A stretch of 64,000 bases of DNA from Acetobacter syzygii (GTDB taxonomy: Bacteria > Pseudomonadota > Alphaproteobacteria > Acetobacterales > Acetobacteraceae): NCBI RefSeq assembly GCF_000964225.1, contig NZ_BAMZ01000008.1, positions 124,001 to 188,000 on the forward strand, in the 5' to 3' direction. A program made the position numbers and the translations under genes. The notes below the pieces were generated by a model. The model saw only the letters and a program-made list of their open reading frames with translations. It made no database searches and had not been told where the DNA came from. Below are positions 54,114-62,879 of the stretch, piece after piece. Positions within the stretch are counted from its first letter, which is position 1. Each line of letters starts with the position of its first letter.

Positions 54114-54172
54114 ACGCAAGCTCTGCTTACACGCAGATGTGTGGTGGAGGGGGGCTCAGGTTGCGGGTGTGG

Positions 54173-54955
54173 TTACTTCCATGTCCATTTTCCAACAACC
54201 CGGCCGTTAATGCTGATTTCATCCAGTGTCAGCTCGTAGGTGGAATAGGCGGGGTTAATGCTCATAATCCGCACCCGGCGCGGTTCTTCCATACCGGGGA
54301 TCAGCTCCAGCCGTTTGAGCACAAGGCCAAACCCATCCCACAGCACATAAACACCGGGGGGGGAGGGAATGCGGTGTGCGGTATCCACCAGCACCCGGTC
54401 CCCGGACTGGTAGTCCGGCTCCATGCTGTCCCCCGCTACGCGCACAATGGCCAGCATGTCTGGCGTTTCGGAAAAAGCGGCAACGTAGCCGCGCGGCAGG
54501 GTCCAGTGTTCTACCGGGCGCAGGCCATCCTGCGGGGCGCAGAGTATGGGCACGCAGCCCGGCCCGGCGGAGGTGATCACATCGTATTCAGGTATGGCAA
54601 TCCGGTTGGAGCCAGCAGGGGGCAGGGCTTCCGTTGCGGGCTTGGGCGGCGGGGGCGCCGGGCGGGGTGTGACCCTGGCGACCAGCCCGGATTCGCCCGC
54701 GCTGACCCCGGCAAGGTTCCAGACCTCGTTGGGGGTAATGGGCGGCTCGCCCCGGCCACTGAGCAGCGGCACCATGGCCTTGACCATGGGCAGGGGCAAC
54801 ACGTCTTTTTTATACGTGGTTTCGTACATGCGGTAGGAGGAAAACTTCTCTCCGTACCCCAGTGTGCGCGCGAACTCGCGAACCGTGTAACCGGCGCGCT
54901 CGCGCAGGGTTTTAAGCCTGTCAGTGATCCGATTCTGGTCCATGTTCTGTGTCAT
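54173..54955 (-). CDS. Prophage CI/LexA-like repressor (HTH + S24 peptidase)
   Basis: The 260-residue protein has an N-terminal helix-turn-helix of XRE type ('RLKTLRERAGYTVREFARTL'), a Pro-rich linker (about 97-115) and a C-terminal S24 domain. The predicted nucleophile Ser177 ('VAGDSMEPDYQSGD') and general base Lys214 ('GLVLKRLELI') are 37 residues apart, as in LexA. Ala130-Gly131 in 'ITSAGPG' is a candidate self-cleavage site. It is thus an SOS-inducible type lysogeny repressor. I used ATG 54955; ATG 54985 is also in frame. It is divergent from the DUF1376 gene with operators between them. Confidence 0.88.
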   Translation of the reverse strand: MTQNMDQNRITDRLKTLRERAGYTVREFARTLGYGEKFSSYRMYETTYKKDVLPLPMVKAMVPLLSGRGEPPITPNEVWNLAGVSAGESGLVARVTPRPAPPPPKPATEALPPAGSNRIAIPEYDVITSAGPGCVPILCAPQDGLRPVEHWTLPRGYVAAFSETPDMLAIVRVAGDSMEPDYQSGDRVLVDTAHRIPSPPGVYVLWDGFGLVLKRLELIPGMEEPRRVRIMSINPAYSTYELTLDEISINGRVVGKWTWK

Positions 54956-55012
54956 GCCTGCATTGTGGGCAAAAGTGTCGTGCATGTCAGTGCGTAAAAA
55001 CCGCTTGCAGTT

Positions 55013-55031
55013 TGTGTTTTTAGTACGCACA
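55013..55031. promoter_or_regulatory. Predicted repressor operator 2
   Basis: TGTGTTTTTAGTACGCACA keeps the TGTG and ACGCACA ends of operator 1 with the same 19-bp length. It lies between the divergent repressor and DUF1376 genes. Confidence 0.65.
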
Positions 55032-55034
55032 TTG

Positions 55035-55053
55035 TGTGCATGAACAACGCACA
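55035..55053. promoter_or_regulatory. Predicted repressor operator 3, over the DUF1376 start codon
   Basis: TGTGCATGAACAACGCACA matches operator 1 at 16 of 19 positions and lies 3 bp after operator 2. It overlaps the ATG at 55040, so binding would block both transcription and, in effect, early gene expression. Confidence 0.7.
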
Positions 55054-55879
55054 TACCAGCCTGCCGGATGCGGCGCAAGAGCCGTACGGGGCGCTTCCCC
55101 CGCCATTAACCCCGCCGCAGAGCGACCTGCGGGGGTTACCCTTTATGCCGCTCGATACCTGCCGCCTGCTCGATAGTGACCTGTTTGCCCTGAGCACGGG
55201 CGATGGGTTCAAATGTGCTGTAGCGTTGTGGTGCAAGGCATGGCAGCAGGTGCCTGCGGGCAGCCTGCCACATAACGACCGGGTTCTGGCCCATTTGTCT
55301 GGTGCGGGTGGGCGCTGGGCGGCTTTGCGGCCGGTGGCGCTGCATGGCTGGCTGGTCTGCTCGGACGGGCGGTTGTACCACCCCGTTATTGCCGAAAAAG
55401 CCAATCAGGCATGGAAGGCCCGTCTGGCCCAGCGGGCGCGTGCGGCCCGCCGCTGGGCGCGCGCGCCCGAAGCAGATGACCAGCCCGCAGCAGGGCAGGC
55501 CACACCATGCCATGGCATTGCCAGCGCACATGCAAGGGAGAGGGAGAGAGAGACTCACTCACTGCGTTCGCGGCAGGAGGAGTGTTCTCCCTTTGTGCGT
55601 AAATCTGCCACGCGGGGTAAGGGTCAGCCGCGTGCAGGCCGGGGTGCGGGGCGTGCCCCCCATCCGCTGGAGGAGCAGGCGGCGCGTCTGCTCCAGCGCA
55701 CGGCAGGGCTGGCCCCCGGTGGTGCGGCAAACACCCATGCGGCGGAGGGTGGCGGAGCGGCTGGCTCCGTGCAGGATTACTCACAGGCACAGGCACAGGC
55801 ACAGGCACCGCAGGCACCACAGGCCGCACAGGGGCGGGCCATACAGGCAGGGGTCAAAGGTGGGGGGGAAGAGGCATGA
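55040..55879 (+). CDS. DUF1376-like prophage early protein
   Basis: The 279-residue product has a domain at about residues 28-120 ('FMPLDTCRLLDSDLFALSTG', 'ALWCKAWQQVPAGSLPHND') that resembles DUF1376/YdaU-type proteins, which lie in phage replication regions. The rest is basic and low in complexity, ending in a CACAGG-type repeat that encodes Ala-Gln pairs (55786-55810). ATG 55040 is preferred over GTG 55034. As the first gene to the right of the repressor, it is the lead gene of the early operon. Confidence 0.65.
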   Translation: MNNAHTSLPDAAQEPYGALPPPLTPPQSDLRGLPFMPLDTCRLLDSDLFALSTGDGFKCAVALWCKAWQQVPAGSLPHNDRVLAHLSGAGGRWAALRPVALHGWLVCSDGRLYHPVIAEKANQAWKARLAQRARAARRWARAPEADDQPAAGQATPCHGIASAHARERERETHSLRSRQEECSPFVRKSATRGKGQPRAGRGAGRAPHPLEEQAARLLQRTAGLAPGGAANTHAAEGGGAAGSVQDYSQAQAQAQAPQAPQAAQGRAIQAGVKGGGEEA

Positions 55880-56463
55880 GCACACCGCACCATGCACCCA
55901 GCCCTGTGCCCGCGCTCAGCCCGGCATTGGCCGGAATGCTGGAAGGCTTCCGCCCCGGTGGGTTTGCCCCTGCACCCAGTCTGGAGCAGGAGGCGCGCGC
56001 GGCGTTGCCAGCCTATGCCCGTGCGCTGGCCCCTTTACCCCATGCAGAACTCGCCCGTGTTATAGAGGAGTTTGCCGAAATGCTGAATGCAGGCGTTGCC
56101 AACCCGCTGCCCGGTGTGGCGCTGCAACTGCGGTGTGTTGCCCTTGTGGCCGCCTGTGCTGGGGTGCCTGCGCTGGCATGGCGTGGCCCTGCGGTGCACC
56201 GCGCGCTGGTGGCGTTTACGTTTTTTCCATCTGCGGCGCAGCTGGTTGCATTGCTGGAGGCGCAGTGTGGTCTGGCCCGTGTGACTTATGGTCGGCTGAA
56301 GCTGCTTGTGGCTGAAGCAGATACCCGGCAGGCCCGCGCGCAGGCGCAGGCTGTGCGTTGGGCACAGTGGGAGCGGCTTTCCGCCACGCGGCCTGTGTAC
56401 AACTCTGTGGATAATGTGGATTATTCAAAAATCCGCCCTGAATCAGACCATAATCACAAATAA
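55876..56463 (+). CDS. Uncharacterised prophage early protein
   Basis: The 195-residue product overlaps the DUF1376 gene by 4 bp (ATGA), so the two are coupled. It is helical and Ala-rich, with 'ARVIEEFAEMLNAGVANPLP' and a C-terminal 'LLVAEADTRQARAQAQAVRWAQWE' region in two adjoining parts. No family is recognised. Its position suggests a replication accessory role. Confidence 0.6.
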   Translation: MSTPHHAPSPVPALSPALAGMLEGFRPGGFAPAPSLEQEARAALPAYARALAPLPHAELARVIEEFAEMLNAGVANPLPGVALQLRCVALVAACAGVPALAWRGPAVHRALVAFTFFPSAAQLVALLEAQCGLARVTYGRLKLLVAEADTRQARAQAQAVRWAQWERLSATRPVYNSVDNVDYSKIRPESDHNHK

Positions 56464-56528
56464 TTGAGCAATTTTGGCCCGCTCCCCGTTGTGGTGTGGC
56501 AGCAGGCCCATGCAAGGATTTTATATAA

Positions 56529-57140
56529 ATGAGCACATCCTGCACACAGGTTTCCAAAAAACAGGGTCACGCACTCCCCGCCGGATTGCTGCCCATACCC
56601 GTAGGGGAAGGGCCTACGCCTGAGCGGATGGAAAAATCCGTATTTGCACAGGAACATTCCATAGCCGGTGCGCCTTTGCGCGTGCTGGGTACGGTGCAGG
56701 CGTTACTGAATGCGCGCGACATAACGCAAGATGCCGCCAATGCGGCAGAACGTTGGTATAGGGACTGGGTGTTTGCCTACGTGGGGCATATTGAATACCC
56801 CGCAAATCACACCCCCAATACCACAACCCGGCATGATGATGTGTCGTGGCAGATCACGCGTGCACATGCGGCCGGGCGGCTGGCGGATGTGCGGCACGCG
56901 TTGGGGGCCTGTGCGGAGGTCAGATTGAAGCTGATGTTAGTGGATGAGATGTCATTCATGCAGATCGGACGAATTATTTTTCCGCATTTGTCAGATGCGC
57001 GGGCGCGGCTCAAGGTTTCGGCCCAGTGCGCCATGCTTCTGGAGCAGTTGGAGGGGTTTTATGCTGCCATGCGCCGGAGTGCCAAAGCACGCACAATAGC
57101 GCACAAGGCAGGGAATCCTGCGGAACAGGTTGGTAAATAG
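56529..57140 (+). CDS. Uncharacterised prophage protein, possibly DUF6456-like
   Basis: The 203-residue product starts at ATG 56529. The segments 'AANAAERWYRDWVFAYVGH', 'ALGACAEVRLKLMLVDEMSF' and 'ARLKVSAQCAMLLEQLEGFY' recall, in order and spacing, the DUF6456 pattern of alphaproteobacterial DNA-binding-type proteins. The likeness is weak and not checked. It lies last in the early region before a terminator, where phages often keep late-gene regulators. Confidence 0.5.
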   Translation: MSTSCTQVSKKQGHALPAGLLPIPVGEGPTPERMEKSVFAQEHSIAGAPLRVLGTVQALLNARDITQDAANAAERWYRDWVFAYVGHIEYPANHTPNTTTRHDDVSWQITRAHAAGRLADVRHALGACAEVRLKLMLVDEMSFMQIGRIIFPHLSDARARLKVSAQCAMLLEQLEGFYAAMRRSAKARTIAHKAGNPAEQVGK

Positions 57141-57262
57141 GGTGGTGTGTTAAAAGGATATTATAAAAAAAATCTGATTTGTCTGATTTTTTTCCTTGCC
57201 CTGTGCGCGCGGCTTTTGTATGTAAATACCTACATTGGAATTATTGCGCCAGCCCGGTCAGG

Positions 57263-57288
57263 CCGCCCCATTCGGGCGGCTTTTTTTA
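57263..57288 (+). terminator. Terminator between early and packaging genes
   Basis: Arms GCCGCCC and GGGCGGC with a 5-base loop are followed by seven Ts. It separates the early operon from the MazF-like and terminase genes. Confidence 0.9.
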
Positions 57289-57342
57289 TGGCCCGTGCGG
57301 TGTGCGCAGCACAGACCGACTTCCATGTTTTTTGGAAAAATC

Positions 57343-57762
57343 ATGACAAGATCAATCAGCTATGCCGATGTGGTGCGCCTGCACCGCACGGATGCCGTGT
57401 GCGTTGGTGTACACGCAGGGCAGGCGTTGCTCTGCTTTTTGGTACCTTCAGCCGAAACAACACGCCACAGGGCCGATATTTCCCTTTCCTGGTGCGAAAG
57501 CGCACAGGCCAACCTGCCACCAGAGGCGCGTGTGCGCTGTGTTGTGCAGGAGCGGTCCGTGCGTGGCCCGGTTGTGGGGCAGCTCCCCCCGGAGGCCATG
57601 CAGCGTATCCGCACTATGATCATGCGCGAGCAGACCAGCCAGACGGCGGAAGGGGGCTGGCCGCACCAGATGACCCCACGCAACAAGAGCCACGCCCATG
57701 CCTGCCAGCAAAAAAACAGCGGTTTCCGCAGCAGAACTCCCCGTTCCATCCATTACGCCTGA
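57343..57762 (+). CDS. MazF/PemK-like prophage protein
   Basis: The 139-residue product (ATG 57343) has an order of strands and helices like MazF/PemK toxins: 'GQALLCFLVPSA', 'ANLPPEARVRCVVQERSVRG', 'PVVGQLPPEAMQRIRTMI'. The usual N-terminal 'GDI...' strand is not clear. No antitoxin gene lies directly upstream. It overlaps the terminase small subunit gene by 65 bp in another frame. It may be a true ribonuclease toxin or a phage protein with the same fold. Confidence 0.5.
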   Translation: MTRSISYADVVRLHRTDAVCVGVHAGQALLCFLVPSAETTRHRADISLSWCESAQANLPPEARVRCVVQERSVRGPVVGQLPPEAMQRIRTMIMREQTSQTAEGGWPHQMTPRNKSHAHACQQKNSGFRSRTPRSIHYA

Positions 57763-58159
57763 GCAGTGGGAGCAGGTTTTTGCTCTGGTGGAGGAGGGGC
57801 AGACCCTGCGCCAGATCAGCACCCAGCCGGACATGCCCACATGGGTGCTTATGCGCCAGACCCTGCGGGCCAGCCCGGCACTGGCCAGCCGGTATGGCCG
57901 GGCCCGGATGCTGGCGGCCGAAGCATTTGAGGACCGGCTTTTGCAGGAAGTCCACAGTATTGGCGGGGATGATACGGCGGCCATGCGCCTGCGGATTGAT
58001 ACGCTCAAGTGGATTATGTCCAAACGCGCGCCTGCCCGCTACGGCGAAAAAACCGGGACCGAAAGTCAGGCCGAACCCCCCGCGCAGGAGCAGGGCAGGC
58101 CACGCACCATTCGCCGCGTGATTGTGGACCCCACCCCGCTGGTGGAAAAGGAAAAATGA
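57698..58159 (+). CDS. Terminase small subunit
   Basis: The 153-residue product has an N-terminal HTH-like region ('QWEQVFALVEEGQTLRQIST', 'PTWVLMRQTL') and 'DTLKWIMSKRAPARYGEKT', the ending typical of phage small terminases. It would recognise the packaging site on phage DNA. It overlaps the preceding gene by 65 bp and the large subunit by 4 bp. Confidence 0.85.
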   Translation: MPASKKTAVSAAELPVPSITPEQWEQVFALVEEGQTLRQISTQPDMPTWVLMRQTLRASPALASRYGRARMLAAEAFEDRLLQEVHSIGGDDTAAMRLRIDTLKWIMSKRAPARYGEKTGTESQAEPPAQEQGRPRTIRRVIVDPTPLVEKEK

Positions 58160-59409
58160 GCAGACCAAGCCTTAAAATTCCCACGGCAAGGGTTTTTGCC
58201 CCCTTGCTGGCACCATGCCGCTACAAAGGGGCATATGGGGGGCGTGGGTCGGGCAAGTCGCACTTTTTTGGTGAATGTGTGGTGGAGGAGCACCTGCGCC
58301 TTGCAGGGCATAGAACGGTGTGTATCCGTGAGGTGCAAAAATCCACCCAGCTATCATCCCGCCAGTTAATTATTGATAAAATCAACCAGTTTAACCTGCA
58401 ACGCTACTTTGATGTGCAGGATCGGGCCATTCGCACTCCGGGGGACGGGTTAATCGTTTTTCAGGGGATGCAGAACCATACGGCGGAAAGCCTGAAATCG
58501 CTCGAAGGGTTTGACCGGGCATGGGTGGAGGAGGCGCAGTCCATTTCTGCGGCAAGCTGGCGTATGTTGCGCCCGACCTTACGGAAAAAAGGGGCGGAAA
58601 TCTGGGCATCGTGGAACCCGTGCAACCCAACGGATGCCGTGGATGCGTTTTTCCGGGGGGTGGGGTCCGACCGGGCGGACCTTGTGGCCGTGCGGGCCAA
58701 CTGGTCGGATAACCCGTGGTTTGACCAGGGCCCCCTGCCCACCGAACGGCAGGAGGACCAGCGCAGCCGCCCGGAAGATTACGGCCATGTGTGGGAGGGA
58801 GATTACCAGAACTTTGCCGATGCCCAGATTCTTAAAGGCAAGGTAGAGGTCACAGCATTTACCGCGCCGGAGGATGCACGGTTTTATTATGGTGTGGACT
58901 GGGGGTTTGCCAAAGACCCGCTGGCTGCCCTGCGCTGCTGCATTGTGGGCAATGTGCTTTATGTGGATTACGAGGCCGGGGGCGTTGGCGTGGAACTGGA
59001 TGCCATACCCGCCATACTGGAGCAGATCCCCCAGGCCAGACAATGGCCGTGGAAGGCCGATGGCGCACGGCCGGAAACCATAAGTTTTTTGGCCCGCATT
59101 TATGGTTTTCGCATGAGTGCTGCCAAAAAATGGCCCGGTAGTGTGGAAGATGGCATAGCCCGGCTCAAGGCGTTCGAGCGCATTGTGGTGCACCCGCGCT
59201 GCAAGCATCTGGTGCAGGAATGTCGTTTGTATTCCTACAGGGTTGATAAGGATACGGGGGATGTTCTGCCCATTGTGGAGGATGCGCACAACCACTGGAT
59301 AGATGCCCTGCGCTATGCGCTGGACGGCGTTATTCACCACCGGCGCGGAATGCCCCGTTTTAATGCGGGCACTGTTCGGACCATTCTTTATCCCAGTAAG
59401 GGCGGATAA
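58156..59409 (+). CDS. Terminase large subunit (PBSX family)
   Basis: The 417-residue motor-nuclease has Walker A 'GGRGSGKS' (residues 28-35), an acidic Walker B-like 'FDRAWVEEAQSIS', and the RNase H-like nuclease part starting 'YYGVDWGFAKDPLAALRC', ending 'VEDAHNHWIDALRYALDGV'. This is the PBSX/SPP1-like type that packages DNA from a pac or headful mechanism. ATG 58156 overlaps the small subunit stop; the open frame starting at 58009 is a shadow. Confidence 0.93.
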   Translation: MSRPSLKIPTARVFAPLLAPCRYKGAYGGRGSGKSHFFGECVVEEHLRLAGHRTVCIREVQKSTQLSSRQLIIDKINQFNLQRYFDVQDRAIRTPGDGLIVFQGMQNHTAESLKSLEGFDRAWVEEAQSISAASWRMLRPTLRKKGAEIWASWNPCNPTDAVDAFFRGVGSDRADLVAVRANWSDNPWFDQGPLPTERQEDQRSRPEDYGHVWEGDYQNFADAQILKGKVEVTAFTAPEDARFYYGVDWGFAKDPLAALRCCIVGNVLYVDYEAGGVGVELDAIPAILEQIPQARQWPWKADGARPETISFLARIYGFRMSAAKKWPGSVEDGIARLKAFERIVVHPRCKHLVQECRLYSYRVDKDTGDVLPIVEDAHNHWIDALRYALDGVIHHRRGMPRFNAGTVRTILYPSKGG

Positions 59410-59415
59410 CACGCA

Positions 59416-61044
59416 ATGACAAACTGGTTGGCCCGCCTGCGCGGGTGTTTTGGCGCATCCACGCTGCATGGCGGGGGTGTGGCGCGGACTCTCACCCCCC
59501 ATGGGGGCGCACGCAGGGAGCCGGTTCTGCCGCGCACTTTGCAGCAGACGGACCATAAAACCGGCAGGCTGGGTAAAAAACGTTCAGGTCTGGGTGCGGT
59601 TTTTGGCTGGGCGGTGCAGGCTGGTGGGGCTGCGGCCTATGCGCCTTCCACCATGCAGGAGCGGGCGGACCACCTGTTCCAGCCTTACCAGCCACCGCGT
59701 GGCGTGCGTGGGGCAGGGGGGAGCGCGCTGGCTATGGATGCGGCTTTGGGGGCCTATGCCGCCGGGCAGTATGGCATGGCCTCCAGCTTTGTGGAGCAGG
59801 GGCTTGCCTTTAAGGGCTACCCCACGCTGGCCGCCATGATGCTGCGTGCCGAGTTTAGAAAACCCGTGGAAATTATTGCGCGCGAGGCCACGCGGGCGTG
59901 GGTGCGCTTCCGCTGCAATGGTGTGGGGGCGGATGCCGCGCAGACCGCAGCGCGCCTGCGTGCGGTGGAGGCGGAATTTTTGCGCCTGCATGTGCGCGAT
60001 GTGGTGCGCCGGCAGATTGTGCATGGTCTGGGCTTTGGCATTGGCCATATCTGGATTGGTCTGCGCGGTGTACCACTGAACGATGCGGGGCAGGCGGTGC
60101 CCCTGCGGGCAACACCGCATGGTCTGGCGCGTGGGCAGCTTGAACGGCTGGTGAACATAGACCCCATATGGACCACGCCCAACAGCTACAATGCGGATAA
60201 TCCACTCCGGGCGGATTACTACCGCCCGGTGGACTGGTGGGTGCAGGGGGTGCTGGTCAACAGTTCCAGACTTTTGGGGATTGTGCCTTACGAGGTGCCG
60301 GACATTCTCAAACCCGCATTTAACTTTGGTGGTCTGGCCCTGCCGCAGATGCTGGAAACCTATGTGCACAATTTTTTGCGCACGCGGCAGTCTGTGTCGG
60401 ATATGGTGAGCAACTATGCCACCAAGATTTTAAAAACCGACATGAGCGCCACCATGCAGTCCGATGGTAGCGCACAGTATGGGGATATTGACGCACAAAG
60501 TGTTACCGCCCGCGTTGCCGCCATGAACGCGTGGCAGAGCAACAATGGCACGTTTGTGCTCGACCGCGAGAGCGAGGATTTTGACATTAAATCCGCCCCG
60601 CTCAGCGGCCTTGCCGAGCTACAGGCCCAGTCGCAGGAGTTTATGGCCGGTATTCCGGGTATTCCGCTGGTCAAGCTGTTTGGCATCCAGCCGCAGGGGC
60701 TTAATGCCTCCTCGCAAGGGGAGATCAGGGTTTTTTATGATGAGATCGCCGCTTTTCAGGAGGCGCACATGGCCCCCGTTCTGCGCAGTCTGTTCCAGCT
60801 TGTGCAGTTGAACCTGTGGGGAAGCATAGACCCGGATCTGGACTTCGAATTTGTGCCCCTGTGGCAGATGTCCGAGCAGGAGGCCGCAGCGGTGGAAAAA
60901 ACAAAAACCGATATGGATACAGCCAATATCCAGTCTGGAAAAATAACCCCGCACGAGGCCCGCGCGCGTGAGGCTGCGGATGCACACAGCCTGTACCGCA
61001 CCGCAGGTCTGGCACAGCCCATGCTGGGCCGTACCACGGCATAG
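59416..61044 (+). CDS. Portal protein (DUF1073 type)
   Basis: The 542-residue product starts 6 bp after TerL. The portal core has '[20 protein letters not shown]', '[19 protein letters not shown]', '[19 protein letters not shown]' and '[20 protein letters not shown]', the pattern of DUF1073 phage portals. It forms the dodecameric DNA gate of the head. In some databases this family is named after the anti-CBASS protein Acb1, but I see no paired HxT phosphoesterase motifs here, so a portal is the better call. Confidence 0.87.
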   Translation: MTNWLARLRGCFGASTLHGGGVARTLTPHGGARREPVLPRTLQQTDHKTGRLGKKRSGLGAVFGWAVQAGGAAAYAPSTMQERADHLFQPYQPPRGVRGAGGSALAMDAALGAYAAGQYGMASSFVEQGLAFKGYPTLAAMMLRAEFRKPVEIIAREATRAWVRFRCNGVGADAAQTAARLRAVEAEFLRLHVRDVVRRQIVHGLGFGIGHIWIGLRGVPLNDAGQAVPLRATPHGLARGQLERLVNIDPIWTTPNSYNADNPLRADYYRPVDWWVQGVLVNSSRLLGIVPYEVPDILKPAFNFGGLALPQMLETYVHNFLRTRQSVSDMVSNYATKILKTDMSATMQSDGSAQYGDIDAQSVTARVAAMNAWQSNNGTFVLDRESEDFDIKSAPLSGLAELQAQSQEFMAGIPGIPLVKLFGIQPQGLNASSQGEIRVFYDEIAAFQEAHMAPVLRSLFQLVQLNLWGSIDPDLDFEFVPLWQMSEQEAAAVEKTKTDMDTANIQSGKITPHEARAREAADAHSLYRTAGLAQPMLGRTTA

Positions 61045-61094
61045 CCACCAACAGTTCCGGGCAGAATGCGCAAGGGCAAACAGAGCAGAACAGC

Positions 61095-62312
61095 ATGAAA
61101 AACATATTGGCGCAGGACCGCATGGGGTCGGTCCGCATGACGGATGAGGATGGTCGCCTGTACGTGGCCGCCACCCCCATAAGCAAGGCCACGGTCAACG
61201 CCTATTACGGGCGCGAAATACCGGGGGCGCAGAGCCTTGGCCTTGACCCGGACAGGCTCTACCACCTGCTGCGCGACCCGGAGGAACTGGCGCGTGCAGC
61301 CCCGACCTTTAACGCCCTGCCGGTTCTGGCCGAACATGCCCATGTGACCGCGCAGGCACCAAGAGCGGAGCTGGTGGTGGGGACCACGGGTACAAACGCC
61401 ACCTTTACCAGCCCGTATCTGACCAATTCCCTGGCAATCTGGAATGCCGGGGCCATTCACAACATCCGCTCGGGCGCGCAGCGCGAACTCTCCTGCGCGT
61501 ACCGCTACACGCCGGTCATGGAGGCAGGGCAATTTGAAGGCCAGCCGTATGACGGGCGTATGACCAACATCCGCGGCAACCATGTGGCCCTTGTGCCCAG
61601 TGGGCGCGCCGGACCGGATGTGCTGGTGGCGGATGCCAAACCAAAGGATATTGCTATGGTTCAAGAACACGCAGCCCCCACGGCCGGGCAGGTCTTTGCC
61701 CGCCTTGGCACGGCGTTTGCCTCTGGCGCACTGGCCATGACCGCCAGCATGGCCGAGCTGGGGGCATGGTTTAAGCACAATGGGGTGCCGGTTGCGCCCG
61801 TGCCGCAGGACCCCGCGGAAGAACCGCCCCGCCTGCCCACAAGCCAGCCGGTGGCCGGGGCCAAAAGCGGCACGGCTGCTGGTGCGGCCACAGGTGCCAC
61901 CGCAGCCCCCCCCGCCTGTGGCGCACCCGCGGGCAGGGAGGGCCAAACCCCGCCCCCCGCAACCGCGCAGGATGCCGCAGTGCACAGTGCGGTGGCCGCA
62001 GCCCTTGCCGCCGAGCGGCAGCGTAACCAGCACACGCAGGAGGCCCGCACCCTTGTGCGCCCGCTGGTGGGCGATGTGCTGGGCATGGACAGTGCAGCCG
62101 ATATTCTGCGCTACGCCCTGACCGAACAGGGGGTGCAGACCGAAGGTGTGAACGAGCCGGGGCTTAAAGCGCTGGTGCTGGCCTGCCTTGGGGCCGGGGC
62201 AACGGGTGGTGTGTCCGGGGGTGGCGGTGTGTCTGGTGGTGTTGTGGGTGCGGCCGATCATGCGGCCTGTGTTGCAACCCGCTTTGGCGTTCATGCGCCA
62301 CGCAAACTTTAA
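61095..62312 (+). CDS. DUF2213 phage head maturation protein
   Basis: The 405-residue product shows '[20 protein letters not shown]', '[18 protein letters not shown]', '[20 protein letters not shown]' and '[20 protein letters not shown]', as in DUF2213 proteins. These sit between portal and capsid genes and are thought to be prohead proteases (the conserved His of 'GNHVALV' and Ser of 'ELSCAY' fit). The C-terminal 220 residues are Ala/Pro-rich and could be a scaffold. Gly-rich repeats ([12 protein letters not shown]) lie near the end. Confidence 0.85.
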   Translation: MKNILAQDRMGSVRMTDEDGRLYVAATPISKATVNAYYGREIPGAQSLGLDPDRLYHLLRDPEELARAAPTFNALPVLAEHAHVTAQAPRAELVVGTTGTNATFTSPYLTNSLAIWNAGAIHNIRSGAQRELSCAYRYTPVMEAGQFEGQPYDGRMTNIRGNHVALVPSGRAGPDVLVADAKPKDIAMVQEHAAPTAGQVFARLGTAFASGALAMTASMAELGAWFKHNGVPVAPVPQDPAEEPPRLPTSQPVAGAKSGTAAGAATGATAAPPACGAPAGREGQTPPPATAQDAAVHSAVAAALAAERQRNQHTQEARTLVRPLVGDVLGMDSAADILRYALTEQGVQTEGVNEPGLKALVLACLGAGATGGVSGGGGVSGGVVGAADHAACVATRFGVHAPRKL

Positions 62313-62330
62313 AAGAAGGAGGCAGAGGCA

Positions 62331-62873
62331 ATGCCTTTTCCCAATACAGTCCATTATGGCTGGCCTGCCGGGTTCCCCGGTGCATGGGCCAGCCAGAACC
62401 CCCAGCGCATGGTTGTGCCGGGGCAGAACGGGTTTTGCGCCGGTGCGGGTGGGGTTGCGGTTGCCGCCTTCGCCTGGGTGCAGGCGGATGGCACAACCGT
62501 GCTGAACACGCCCGATGCCGCCAGCCCCAAGGCTGTTCCCACCGGGTTTGTTGTGCGTGCGCAGCAGGGGCAGGCCACGCAGTACCTCCAGCAAAACACC
62601 ATGACCATTGCACAGGGTTTTATGGTTGGTCTGGCGCAGGGGGGCGATGTGTTTGCCCTTGCCAGCACGGACGCCACGGTGGGGCAGGCTGTTTATGCCT
62701 CCACCATCAACGGCACGCTCCAGTGTGCTGCCGGGGGGAGCGCACCAACCGGCACGGTGGATACGGGCTGGTCCGTGGCGCAGGGCGGGGCCGCCGGGCT
62801 GCCCATTATTATTACAGGCCCGCTGGCAGGGGCGCGGAGCACAACCGCCACATCATCTGGCACAGGGAACTAA
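62331..62873 (+). CDS. Phage head decoration/cement-like protein
   Basis: The 180-residue product is beta-rich and small, with 'FCAGAGGVAVAAFAWVQADG' and 'GDVFALASTDATVGQAVYAS'. Its place between the maturation protein and the capsid gene matches structural cement proteins (Gp24-like) of related phages. No catalytic motif is seen. GGAGG precedes the ATG. The call rests on position and size. Confidence 0.65.
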   Translation: MPFPNTVHYGWPAGFPGAWASQNPQRMVVPGQNGFCAGAGGVAVAAFAWVQADGTTVLNTPDAASPKAVPTGFVVRAQQGQATQYLQQNTMTIAQGFMVGLAQGGDVFALASTDATVGQAVYASTINGTLQCAAGGSAPTGTVDTGWSVAQGGAAGLPIIITGPLAGARSTTATSSGTGN

Positions 62874-62879
62874 GGGATC

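Noticed and set aside
54989-55007. Fourth repressor operator candidate between the divergent genes
   Set aside because: Only the GTGCGT half matches; the other arm is absent.
59416-61044. Anti-CBASS Acb1 function for the portal-type protein
   Set aside because: No paired HxT motifs are visible, and the gene has portal position and portal sequence patterns.
60756-62594. 612-residue - strand frame opposite portal and DUF2213 genes
   Set aside because: Composition is that of an antisense shadow; the + strand genes are clear phage families.
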